Positions 52,949 through 62,250 of a DNA stretch of 64,000 nt are shown one piece after another; within the stretch, counting starts at the first letter, position 1, and every line of letters begins with the position of its first letter. The stretch covers positions 8,848 through 72,847 of the forward strand of contig NZ_JAVRHM010000020.1 of the NCBI RefSeq assembly GCF_031846525.1, read 5' to 3'. The notes under the pieces were generated by a model. It worked only from the letters and a program-made list of their open reading frames with translations. It searched no databases and was not told the DNA's origin. Origin of the DNA: Autumnicola patrickiae (GTDB lineage Bacteria; Bacteroidota; Bacteroidia; Flavobacteriales; Flavobacteriaceae). The translations under genes and the position numbers were made by a program.

Positions 52949-55900
52949 ATGAGTAAATCTGCTATTGCCCAAAGCTTTGCACAATCCCTGCACCAACAGG
53001 AATTGCAGCAAGCTATTGCCATTTCCGAGAAAGAAGCGGCAAAAATTCAATTAAAAGGACTCGTTGGTTCATCACTTTCTTTTGTGCTTGCCAACGCTTT
53101 TAAGGAAGCTGAAAATCCTTTTTTGCTGATTTTTAATGACAAAGAAGAAGCTGCTTATTATCTGAACGACCTTGAGCAGCTCGTTGGTGAGAAAAATGTC
53201 CTTTTTTATCCCGGAAGTTACCGTAGGCCTTACCAGATTGAAGAAACCGATAATGCCAATGTTTTACTACGTGCGGAAGTTTTAAACCGAATAAATTCAC
53301 GAAAGAAACCGGCAATTATCGTCACTTATCCCGATGCACTTTTTGAAAAAGTGGTGACCCGGAAGGAGCTTGATAAAAGCACTTTGAAAATTTCCCTTGG
53401 CGACAGTCTTTCGATAGACTTTGTGAACGAAGTATTATTTGAATATCGATTTCGTCGTGTTGACTTTGTTACAGAACCGGGTGAATTTTCGGTGAGAGGT
53501 GGAATTATAGATGTTTTTTCCTTCAGTAATGATGAACCTTACCGTCTCGAATTTTTTGGGGATGAAGTGGACAGCATTAGAAGTTTTGATGTAGAAACCC
53601 AGCTTTCTACAGATAAAGTGAAGAAAATTTCCATTATGCCAAATGTGGAGAAGAAAAAGCTGGATGAAGTCCGGGAAAGTTTTCTGAAGTATATAGCAGA
53701 AAAAACCGTGATTTTTACAAAAGACATGGAAGTTTTCTCTGCCCAGGTAGACAAACTTTTCAGCAAAGCCGAAGAAGCTTTTAAAAATCTTTCCGAAGAT
53801 ATTAAGCACAGCGAGCCAAAGGAGCTGTTTTGTGACGCTTCACTTTTAAAAAAGCAGATTCTGGATTATTCGGTTGTGGAATTAAGCAATCAGGCGTATT
53901 TGAATCCGAAAAAAATTATAGAATTTCAAACCAAACCGCAGCCTTCCTTCAATAAACAATTCGATTTGTTAATCGATAATCTTATTCAGAATCAGGAAGC
54001 GGGCTATAAGAATTACATTTTTTGTGTTAGCCAGCAACAGGCAAAGCGCTTTCACGACATTTTTGACGATCAGGAACGGGAAGTAAAATACCAGACGATC
54101 GTCCTTTCAATGTTCCAGGGTTTTATAGATGAAGAGGCTAAAAATATTTGTTATACCGATCATCAGATTTTTGAGCGTTATCATAAGTTTCACCTCAAGA
54201 ACGGCTATGCAAAAAAGCAGGCGATTACGCTAAAAGAACTCACCAGCCTGGAAGTGGGCGACTATGTCACGCACATTGACCATGGAATTGGAAAATTTGG
54301 TGGACTTCAAAAAATAGATGTTGAAGGGAATAAACAGGAAGCGATTAAACTGTTTTACGGGGAACGTGATATTCTTTACCTCAGTATCCATTCGTTACAT
54401 AAAATTTCAAAATATAACGGGAAAGATGGGAAAGCTCCCAAAATTTACAAACTGGGAAGCAATGCCTGGAAAAATTTAAAGAATAAGACCAAAGCCCGCG
54501 TAAAACATATTGCATATAACCTTATAGAATTATATGCAAAACGACGTTTGCAGAAAGGTTTTGCTTTTGGGCCCGATTCGCATATGCAGCATGAGCTGGA
54601 AGCTTCGTTTATCTATGAAGATACTCCCGACCAAAGCATTGCGACGCAGGCTGTAAAAGAAGACATGGAAAACGAGCGGCCAATGGATCGCCTGGTTTGC
54701 GGAGACGTTGGCTTCGGAAAGACCGAGGTTGCCATTCGGGCTGCCTTTAAAGCTGCAGATAATGGGAAACAGGTTGCAGTACTCGTTCCAACAACCATTC
54801 TTGCATTTCAGCATCACCAGACATTTACAGAACGGTTAAAAGATTTTCCTGTTACTGTAGATTACCTAAACCGCTTCAGAACAGCCAAGGAACGGCGAGA
54901 AACGCTCAGAGATCTCGAAAATGGTAAAATTGACATCGTCATTGGTACCCATCAACTGGTCAACAAGGCAGTTAAATTTAAAGATCTGGGGCTATTAATA
55001 GTGGACGAAGAACAAAAATTCGGGGTTTCGGTGAAAGATAAATTGAAGACTATCAAGGAAAATGTAGATACCCTTACGTTAACGGCCACACCAATACCAC
55101 GTACCCTTCAGTTCAGTTTAATGGCTGCCAGGGATTTATCTACTATAAACACACCTCCGCCAAACCGTTATCCCATAGAAAGTAACGTCATACGTTTTTC
55201 TGAAGAAACCATCAGAGACGCTATTTCTTATGAAATTCAGCGGGGCGGACAAATTTTCTTTATCCATAATCGTGTAGAAAATATCAAGGAGGTCGCCGGA
55301 ATGATCCAGCGACTCGTTCCCGACGCCCGTATAGGAATTGGCCACGGAAAGATGGAAGGAAAGAAACTGGAGAAATTAATGCACAGCTTTATCAATGGTG
55401 ATTTTGACGTCCTTGTCTCCACGACTATAGTTGAAAGCGGGCTGGATGTGCCTAATGCTAACACTATTTTTATTAATAATGCTAATAATTTTGGGCTGTC
55501 TGACCTTCACCAGATGCGTGGGAGAGTGGGTAGAAGTAACAAAAAAGCCTTCTGTTACTTTATTACACCGCCGTATTCAGCGATGACAGAAGAAGCAAGA
55601 AAGCGAATGACTGCGCTGGAACAATTTTCTGAACTTGGCAGTGGATTAAACATTGCTATGAAGGATCTTGAAATTCGTGGTGCAGGAGATTTGCTGGGTG
55701 GCGAACAGAGCGGCTTTATGAATGAAATAGGATTTGATACCTATCAGAAAATTTTGAATGAAGCCATACAGGAGCTTAAAGAAAATGAGTTTAAAGACAT
55801 TTACAGTGAAAATGAGGATATTGAGGATAAAACTTTTGTAAGTGAGGTACAGATAGATACCGACTTTGAAATTCTTTTTCCTGATGATTATATTAACAGC

Positions 55901-56332
55901 ATTACCGAAAGGCTTAACCTCTATACGCAGTTAAATAACATAACTACAGAAGAAGAACTGCAGAAATTTGAAGGGGAACTAATAGACCGTTTCGGGGAAT
56001 TACCAATACAGGCTGTAGATTTATTGAATAGCGTCCGTATGAAATGGATTGCTGCAAATATTGGACTGGAGAAAGTGATCCTAAAACAGGATAAGCTTAT
56101 CGGATATTTTATTGCAGATCAGCAATCCAGGTTTTACCAGACCAGCACTTTTACAAAAGTGCTTCAGTATGTGCAGTCGCATCCTCAGAAATGCAAAATG
56201 AAGGAGAAGAAAACCCGTGCAGGTTTACGCTTATTATTAACTTTTGAAAAGATCACCTCTGTAGAAAAAGCTTTAAAAGTATTAGAGCCATTAGATACAA
56301 GGGTGAAAGAAACAGAAGATGTACAGGCGTAG
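52949..56332 (+). CDS. mfd: Transcription-repair coupling factor Mfd
   Basis: A 1,127-residue ATPase that removes stalled RNA polymerase and recruits UvrA. Start at ATG 52949 (MSKSAIAQSF), since the -7 box lies inside the longer frame from TTG 52910. Domains: UvrB-like N-terminus (LVGSSLSFVLANAF, FYPGSYRRPYQIEETD), RNA-polymerase-interacting domain (LEVGDYVTHIDHGIGKF), DEAD helicase motor (CGDVGFGKTEVAIRAAF, IVDEEQKFGV, LTATPIPRTLQ), helicase C (VSTTIVESGLDVPNANT, HQMRGRVGRSNKKAFCY) and the C-terminal autoinhibitory TRCF domain. Confidence 0.97.
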   Translation: MSKSAIAQSFAQSLHQQELQQAIAISEKEAAKIQLKGLVGSSLSFVLANAFKEAENPFLLIFNDKEEAAYYLNDLEQLVGEKNVLFYPGSYRRPYQIEETDNANVLLRAEVLNRINSRKKPAIIVTYPDALFEKVVTRKELDKSTLKISLGDSLSIDFVNEVLFEYRFRRVDFVTEPGEFSVRGGIIDVFSFSNDEPYRLEFFGDEVDSIRSFDVETQLSTDKVKKISIMPNVEKKKLDEVRESFLKYIAEKTVIFTKDMEVFSAQVDKLFSKAEEAFKNLSEDIKHSEPKELFCDASLLKKQILDYSVVELSNQAYLNPKKIIEFQTKPQPSFNKQFDLLIDNLIQNQEAGYKNYIFCVSQQQAKRFHDIFDDQEREVKYQTIVLSMFQGFIDEEAKNICYTDHQIFERYHKFHLKNGYAKKQAITLKELTSLEVGDYVTHIDHGIGKFGGLQKIDVEGNKQEAIKLFYGERDILYLSIHSLHKISKYNGKDGKAPKIYKLGSNAWKNLKNKTKARVKHIAYNLIELYAKRRLQKGFAFGPDSHMQHELEASFIYEDTPDQSIATQAVKEDMENERPMDRLVCGDVGFGKTEVAIRAAFKAADNGKQVAVLVPTTILAFQHHQTFTERLKDFPVTVDYLNRFRTAKERRETLRDLENGKIDIVIGTHQLVNKAVKFKDLGLLIVDEEQKFGVSVKDKLKTIKENVDTLTLTATPIPRTLQFSLMAARDLSTINTPPPNRYPIESNVIRFSEETIRDAISYEIQRGGQIFFIHNRVENIKEVAGMIQRLVPDARIGIGHGKMEGKKLEKLMHSFINGDFDVLVSTTIVESGLDVPNANTIFINNANNFGLSDLHQMRGRVGRSNKKAFCYFITPPYSAMTEEARKRMTALEQFSELGSGLNIAMKDLEIRGAGDLLGGEQSGFMNEIGFDTYQKILNEAIQELKENEFKDIYSENEDIEDKTFVSEVQIDTDFEILFPDDYINSITERLNLYTQLNNITTEEELQKFEGELIDRFGELPIQAVDLLNSVRMKWIAANIGLEKVILKQDKLIGYFIADQQSRFYQTSTFTKVLQYVQSHPQKCKMKEKKTRAGLRLLLTFEKITSVEKALKVLEPLDTRVKETEDVQA

Positions 56333-56652
56333 GCTGACATTTTCCGGGAGGGAAGCTTTTAGTTAGGTTCGCGACTCCGCTCGAACTGACAAAGCTGAGA
56401 GCGTTCGAAAACGACAAAAACCAGCGCAATCGCGTTTCTAAATAAATGTCCCCCCGAGCGAAGTCGAGGGGTAATTAGCAGAATTTACGTAATAACAACG
56501 TTCTCGACTCCGCTCGAACTGACATTCGACGACAAAAAACCTAAAATTCCCTTAAGGTCACCTTTACTTTTTGCTGTATTGTTTATCTTTTAAGGACTAA
56601 ATATGTCTATAAAACAAAAGATACTCCTTACTGGGGATACAAAAAGCTACGC
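56333..56652. other. 320-base spacer with interspersed repeats and a possible short leader ORF
   Basis: Besides the repeat cluster at 56370-56525, a 22-codon frame (ATG 56603 to TAA 56669-56671) overlaps the start of the DUF389 gene in another frame. No RNA gene or terminator of good quality is seen. Confidence 0.5.
56370..56525 (+). repeat. Three copies of a GC-rich short interspersed repeat, one inverted
   Basis: CGCGACTCCGCTCGAACTGACA at 56370-56391, the inverse form CCGAGCGAAGTCGAGG near 56453-56468, and TCTCGACTCCGCTCGAACTGACA from 56502 to 56524. The shared core is CGACTCCGCTCGAACTGAC. Similar elements are at 28544-28625. Confidence 0.7.
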
Positions 56653-57912
56653 ATGCGCCAACTTACTTTAAAGATTCCTAAAGGTCATAAAGAGAAGGTT
56701 CAGGACGCCATTGATCATTTTGGCGGGAAAAATACAATAGATATTTCCTCTGAAAATGAAGATGTATTCATGATTTATCTACCAAACGAGAAGGTGAACG
56801 ACTTTCTAAAAAAAATAGATCAGTTTGAGGAACCAGAAATCACCTTAATTCCCAGGGGAGTAATTACTTTATATCCCCCAGCTTCAGAAGCTCCAGACCA
56901 GGTTGCCGACGTAAAACCGAAGAGTTCCCTGGAAATTTATCTGGGCGGGATCCAGAGTGTAGGCTCTATGTTTGGTCTTATTGGCTACTCTTTTGTAGCG
57001 GGAATAATTGTTTGGATTGGTCTTTTTACCACAACTGCCTATTTGCTGGTGGCAGCAATGTTGGTAGCTCCTTTTGCAGGACCTGCCATGAACGCTGCCC
57101 TTGCAACAGCCTCTGGTAAAGCAGATCTTCTTAAAAGCAGCCTTAAGAGATATGCCATTGCTATAATAACAGGGATATTTGCCAGTTTTCTGCTTACACT
57201 ACTTTTTCCCTTAACAACTCTTACTCCGCTTATGGAAGAAGTAAGTCAGGTATCAAAATTTGCCCTTTTTCTGCCCCTGGTTTCCGGATTTGCGGGAGCA
57301 ATCAATATCTGCCAGTCAGAGCGGGATAGTTTGGTTTCTGGCGCCGCTGTGGGTATTCTAGTCGCAGCTTCCCTTGCCCCTCCGGTAGGTCTAATTGGCG
57401 CCGGACTTTACATGATGGACTGGCAGGTAGTTTTTAGTAGTTTATTCAGGATTTTACTACAATTACTGGGGATTCACCTGGCGGCAACCCTCGTTTTTTA
57501 TTTCTACGGAAAAGTAACACCAGACGGAGTACGATTTCTAAAAGGTGTAAAGAAAACAGGACTAATTACCACTATGGTCGTAATATTAGGAATTGGAGCT
57601 ATGATGTATTGGCAATTCCGCCAGCCGCCATTTCTTAGCAAAGCCAGTATGAATACAGAACTTGCCGAAGTGCTGGACAGTGAACTAAAGAAGATTCCGA
57701 ACATTAGGATATTGAACAAAGATGTGACTTTCAACAATATTCAAATAGATAATAGATCTATTGCTACTTTTGAAGCAACCATTCTTAAAACAGATACACT
57801 TATATCCTCTCAGGAATTAGAGGATGGAATTATCCGGCACTTGAAGCAAAACATGGAATACCCCTACGACAATGTCTATGAAGTATTTCAGATTAAAATT
57901 GTGAGGGATTAA
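56653..57912 (+). CDS. DUF389 integral membrane protein
   Basis: A 419-residue membrane protein of the DUF389 (TIGR00341-like) family. A short N-terminal ACT-like region (TLKIPKGHKEKVQDAIDHFGG) precedes about six to seven helices; the conserved core AAMLVAPFAGPAMNAALATASG and later GILVAASLAPPVGLIGAGL are diagnostic. The C-terminus is soluble. Transport or ion-channel roles have been suggested for the family, none proven. Its stop overlaps that of the convergent DUF5689 gene by 4 bases. Confidence 0.9.
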   Translation: MRQLTLKIPKGHKEKVQDAIDHFGGKNTIDISSENEDVFMIYLPNEKVNDFLKKIDQFEEPEITLIPRGVITLYPPASEAPDQVADVKPKSSLEIYLGGIQSVGSMFGLIGYSFVAGIIVWIGLFTTTAYLLVAAMLVAPFAGPAMNAALATASGKADLLKSSLKRYAIAIITGIFASFLLTLLFPLTTLTPLMEEVSQVSKFALFLPLVSGFAGAINICQSERDSLVSGAAVGILVAASLAPPVGLIGAGLYMMDWQVVFSSLFRILLQLLGIHLAATLVFYFYGKVTPDGVRFLKGVKKTGLITTMVVILGIGAMMYWQFRQPPFLSKASMNTELAEVLDSELKKIPNIRILNKDVTFNNIQIDNRSIATFEATILKTDTLISSQELEDGIIRHLKQNMEYPYDNVYEVFQIKIVRD

Positions 57913-59300
57913 TAACCCGTCACTCTTACATTATCCACATCATAGGTAGTGGTTTTATCCGGAACTGCACCATGGTACCGGAAACCAAAATTAACCGTTC
58001 CTTCCAGGCAGGAAATATCAATTTTCGAATTTCTGAAAACTGTCCCATTTTGGTTTGATGGTCCTACAGGAATATTCCCATCCAGTAATTGCCATTCTGT
58101 TGTTTTGGGATTACCGGTAAAATTGGTGGTGACATAGATTTCCAGGATTGTAGCATTATCAAAAGAAGCTAAAATATCTGCTGAAAAAACTTCTCCCGAA
58201 GTTCCATCGAGGTTTATTTCAGGCGTTACCAGCCAGGCTTCCAGCGGATTTTCAGTAGTATTATAAGCTGAAATTCTGAAGTAGCGATTTCCGTTTCTCG
58301 TGCCTGGTTTAAATTTTTCACTTCCGCCGCTAACATTAAGATTTTTCCAGCCACGGCTATTTAAAGCAGTGAGTGTGGAGACATCAGTAAAATCTTCATT
58401 AAACAATACTTCAGGCCCCATGGTTTCGTTATCGCCACATTTAAAAAACTCAGGATCACATCTTTCTCCGGAAAAATTAAGATCTTCGGGCGTATTTACC
58501 ACCAGTGCATAAAAGTCATCATAGAAATTCCGACTCAGCACCGCCTTAACGCTTCCGGATTGCTGCGGAAGTAACAGCGCCTTAAAATCGGCAAAAGTAC
58601 TGGTGCTTAAAACTGCAGTGGCGCCGGACTCGCAGCTCTCCAACTGCCGTTCCCCATCATACTCATCTATAGTTTCTGAAGCAAAAGAGAAAATATGCTC
58701 ATCTCTTACCAGGTTCCGGTTAAACTGCACATTTTCGACCTGTACAAACAGGTTTTTGTATTGTTCCCTAAAGTCGGAAATTTTAAGTCTAAGCGGAATA
58801 ATTTCTGCTGTTTGTTCAGATCGTATCAAATGTTCATCAATCATAGAATTTGGAATTGCCACCACATCTCCCCTGTTCTGAATGCCCAATTGAAGTAATC
58901 CATTATTATAGCCAAGGCTGAGTCCGTCAAGCTTTACATAAATTTTTCTTCCGAAGTTGAAGGTTTCGTGCAGGGAATTCTCGTCCACCAGCACTACAAT
59001 TCCTGCCAATGGATTTTCCGGTTTATCCTGAAGCACCAGTTCCTTATAAAAATTGCCGCCTTCATCACTGGAAACCACAAAACCTTCAAAATAAGTATCT
59101 GTATTTTGAAATGTATAAATCTCATCGGCTACCGGATCATAACTTCCTTTTACTGCAGAAATACTGGTGAGATTTCCTTCAAAATCAACTTCAATATTAT
59201 CGATTTCCGGAAGATCATAATCATCTGTTGTTACGCAGGAATTCAGCAACAGCAGACTTATAACTGTCAAATTCAGCGTTAAATAAAATTTTCTTTTCAT
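57909..59300 (-). CDS. DUF5689 outer-membrane lipoprotein
   Basis: Start at ATG 59300 (MKRKFYLTLN), giving a lipoprotein signal that ends LLLLNSCVTTDDYD; three residues earlier is an alternative start. The N-terminal DUF5689 domain (about 40-270) is an OB-like beta-rich fold (DTYFEGFVVSSDEGGNFYKEL; VLVDENSLHETFNFGRKIYVKL; VQVENVQF). A C-terminal jelly-roll of the choice-of-anchor type (ETMGPEVLFNEDFTDVSTL, then EAWLVTPEINLDG) follows. OB-folds often bind nucleic acids, but none is shown for this family. The gene follows the TonB receptor by 32 bases and is probably its surface partner, in a SusD-like role. Confidence 0.85.
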   Translation of the reverse strand: MKRKFYLTLNLTVISLLLLNSCVTTDDYDLPEIDNIEVDFEGNLTSISAVKGSYDPVADEIYTFQNTDTYFEGFVVSSDEGGNFYKELVLQDKPENPLAGIVVLVDENSLHETFNFGRKIYVKLDGLSLGYNNGLLQLGIQNRGDVVAIPNSMIDEHLIRSEQTAEIIPLRLKISDFREQYKNLFVQVENVQFNRNLVRDEHIFSFASETIDEYDGERQLESCESGATAVLSTSTFADFKALLLPQQSGSVKAVLSRNFYDDFYALVVNTPEDLNFSGERCDPEFFKCGDNETMGPEVLFNEDFTDVSTLTALNSRGWKNLNVSGGSEKFKPGTRNGNRYFRISAYNTTENPLEAWLVTPEINLDGTSGEVFSADILASFDNATILEIYVTTNFTGNPKTTEWQLLDGNIPVGPSNQNGTVFRNSKIDISCLEGTVNFGFRYHGAVPDKTTTYDVDNVRVTGY

Positions 59301-59332
59301 AAAGTGCACCTTTAAAATGGCAATTATCGACC

Positions 59333-62161
59333 TTAAAACCTCAAATAAAAATTAATATAATAGGTAGTTCCGTTTCCATACCAGTAACGGGAAGCAAAAA
59401 GCGGCTGATCACGCTCCCTGTCTTGCTTTAGACTCATAAAATTGGCATTTCTGGACTGTTCGTAACCGCCGGTTTTGTATAAAACATCAAAAATGTTGTT
59501 GAGACTGCAGAAAAAGCCCAAATACCGGTCTTTTATCCGCCAGGATTTACCACCAATGGCATTTACGAGCACATAATCCTGAAATTGTTCTTGTTTCAGC
59601 AGACTTTTTGCTAAAGTTTCGTCATAGCTCAAAATTGGCAAACCATCTGCATCTGTCCTGAAATTGGCAGTTCTGGTAAGCGGACTCACATCTGCAAAGC
59701 CGTGAGAGAAGAAATTGACTGTCGTTCCAAACCACCAATAATCCGGATCACGATATTCAAAGCCGAGCTGCGCCGCCCGTTGTGGCCCGCCGGGAATATG
59801 GTAGTTCTTTAAGTACGAGGTGCCGTAATTTACAGCTTCATCAAAACTGCTGGAAGTAAGGTACAAAATGGGATTGTTGGCATAAATGTATTGTCCCAAA
59901 GCAGCTGCTGCTTTTAACTTTATAGTTGAAGTTATTTGGCTTTCTGCTCCTAACTCCATTCCAAGATGCTGCTTGTCTATTCCCGTCAAAACCTCCTGAA
60001 CAAAAGCTGTAGTCCCTGTTCTTCCCAATCCTGAAAGTCCGTCGGCGTAATAGAAGGAAATTTCCGTTGCATCAAGGATTTCAGCATAATAGCCGGTGAA
60101 GCGAAGATTGAGTTTTGGGGAACGGAAACGGTAGGACAAGTCACCAAACCGGAATTTCTCACTCTCCAACCCAACTACCGTCTCATTATTTTGCCGCGAA
60201 TTCGAAAAGGAATTCCGCAGATTTGGAGCTTTTGTATAGTAGGCGAGATTTGTGGTAAACAAATGCCTTCCGGAAAGTTTGTACGTAGCTCCGGACTTAA
60301 GGCCGAAATTTGTAAAATTTAGCCTCTCACTTTTTCCGAAGGAATTATCGGCATAAGTTCCGTTTTGGAAGAGTCCGTTACGCTGATAGGCGGTTTGGGA
60401 AATATTTCCGGCGACAAAGAAGTCAACCTTGTTAAGTTTATATTGAACCTGGGCAAATGCTTCAGCTATATCTGCAAAAAGTTCATAATTGTACTTAAAT
60501 CGCTCCCCTTCAGTAACAATCCTATTTCTGTTTCTAAGATCACTCTGTGCGGCATCAGCCTGTGACATTTCTGTGGTTCCTTCAGCAAAAAAATCGATGT
60601 CAAGATAACCGGTACCGCCTAAAAGATCTTTTACGGAGGCAAAATTTTCACTTTTTAGGCTTGTATAGCTAATTTTTGCATTGAATTCCACATTTTGCTT
60701 CAATCGGGCAGTCAAAATAGTATTTGCAGTAACCAGATTATCATCATTTCGATCTTCAGCAATTACGTAAATGGAATTCCCGCCTGTGGCCGCTTCATTT
60801 AAATTTGCCCTGTACAAAGAGGGCCAGTCAATTTGCCCATTATCGGTAAAATCCTGTTGCGCGCGATAAGCAGCTTCGTAATTGGCATTATCCTCAAACC
60901 TTAAAAAATATCCGGGCAATTTTTGATAATAAGCCGGATCTGGATTCGCACCACCGCCAACAAAACTTTCCTGATCGTTGAAAACAACCCGATTTGTTCC
61001 TCCAAAATCTATCCTGGAATTGCCGACACTTCCAAACTGATAAGCAGCGTTATTATTAAGCTGCACATTTTCTGAAATTTGCCAGTAATGGTTCAACATA
61101 AATATGGGTTCTTTTATTTCCCGAAGTCGGGAATTGCGAATTTCGTTATCCTGATAGCCCCAGAAAGAATTGTATCTACGGCCTTTAAGGTCAAAAACTT
61201 CCTGTGTATTTGCTGAAGATTTTCCGCGGATATTGGGAGTGTAAAATGCAGTGAAATTAAGGCTATGGTTCTTCGAAAGCTCCTTCTCTACCGCCAGAAA
61301 AACCGAATTAGCATCGTATAAAGTACCCTCGACATATCCTTCCTGCGCATATCTCCTGGAAATGGAAAGCGAATACGCCCAACCCGCGGGCAGTTCGCCA
61401 GAATTATAAGTAGCCATGACCCTTCCCGTATAACTGCGATTGGAAGCCGCGTAGGAAATCCTGCCTCCTTCGCCATATTCTGAAGCGCGCATGATGATAT
61501 TGGTAGTCCCGGCGAGGCCGCCAAAACTTACTTCGGAAGGAGAAATACCCATTGAAAAAACCTGAGTGCGCTGCACATCATTGAGTCCGCCCCAGTTGCT
61601 CCACTGCGGTCTCCCGTTGAAGATTTTGTTCATTTCTATTCCGTTTATCAGCAACTTCCCATTTTCGCTATCGAAGCCCCTGGGTCGGAAAAAGGTGGCG
61701 CTGAAGTCATAGGCCGCTGCATTTAAGAAAACATCTCTGGAGGCTTGTAAGAGTCCGGAAAGATTGTCAAAACTGCCTTCTTCTTCATTTAACTCATTAT
61801 CGGAAAGACTAATGGTGCCGATCTGTCTTTGTTCCTCAGATAAATCCCGGGTTAGAAGAATTTCTCCTAAATTTTTGGTTTCACCCTTAATAATTACTAC
61901 CGGCATTCTCTGCCGGGCATAGCCAGATTTTGTAAAAACGAGTACCTGATTTCCTTCCGGAATATCTTCAGAAGAAAAAATAAAGAGACCATTGGCATCA
62001 CTTTCTGTTTCCAGAAACGTACCTTCTATCAGTATTTTTACTGAAGTTATTTCCTCCAGGGAATAGCTGTCTACGACACTTCCCGTGATGGAGGTTGATT
62101 GTGAAAAGGAGGTGTAGGGAAATCCAATCCACAGTAAAACCAGAAGAAACTTTTTCCCCAT
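59333..62161 (-). CDS. TonB-dependent receptor with CarboxypepD_reg-like domain
   Basis: A 942-residue outer-membrane receptor. Signal WIGFPYTSFSQ; a regulatory-like beta domain (SITGSVVDSYSLEEITSVKI); a plug (DNLSGLLQASRDVFLNAAAYDFSATFFRPRG..LINGIEMNKIFNGRPQW shows the plug loop, here quoted in parts) and a barrel ending in YYINFYLRF. It is not a SusC: the SusC motif DDVIVVGYG is missing. It is encoded next to DUF5689 and divergent from a secreted nuclease/phosphatase. Substrate unknown; nucleic-acid or phosphodiester uptake is proposed. Confidence 0.9.
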   Translation of the reverse strand: MGKKFLLVLLWIGFPYTSFSQSTSITGSVVDSYSLEEITSVKILIEGTFLETESDANGLFIFSSEDIPEGNQVLVFTKSGYARQRMPVVIIKGETKNLGEILLTRDLSEEQRQIGTISLSDNELNEEEGSFDNLSGLLQASRDVFLNAAAYDFSATFFRPRGFDSENGKLLINGIEMNKIFNGRPQWSNWGGLNDVQRTQVFSMGISPSEVSFGGLAGTTNIIMRASEYGEGGRISYAASNRSYTGRVMATYNSGELPAGWAYSLSISRRYAQEGYVEGTLYDANSVFLAVEKELSKNHSLNFTAFYTPNIRGKSSANTQEVFDLKGRRYNSFWGYQDNEIRNSRLREIKEPIFMLNHYWQISENVQLNNNAAYQFGSVGNSRIDFGGTNRVVFNDQESFVGGGANPDPAYYQKLPGYFLRFEDNANYEAAYRAQQDFTDNGQIDWPSLYRANLNEAATGGNSIYVIAEDRNDDNLVTANTILTARLKQNVEFNAKISYTSLKSENFASVKDLLGGTGYLDIDFFAEGTTEMSQADAAQSDLRNRNRIVTEGERFKYNYELFADIAEAFAQVQYKLNKVDFFVAGNISQTAYQRNGLFQNGTYADNSFGKSERLNFTNFGLKSGATYKLSGRHLFTTNLAYYTKAPNLRNSFSNSRQNNETVVGLESEKFRFGDLSYRFRSPKLNLRFTGYYAEILDATEISFYYADGLSGLGRTGTTAFVQEVLTGIDKQHLGMELGAESQITSTIKLKAAAALGQYIYANNPILYLTSSSFDEAVNYGTSYLKNYHIPGGPQRAAQLGFEYRDPDYWWFGTTVNFFSHGFADVSPLTRTANFRTDADGLPILSYDETLAKSLLKQEQFQDYVLVNAIGGKSWRIKDRYLGFFCSLNNIFDVLYKTGGYEQSRNANFMSLKQDRERDQPLFASRYWYGNGTTYYINFYLRF

Positions 62162-62250
62162 TTTTATTTCAAAAAGTTGGGCAAGATAACAATTTATTTC
62201 ACATAACTTTCATACTTTCAGCAACTTATAAAAATATAATTCTAGGATTA

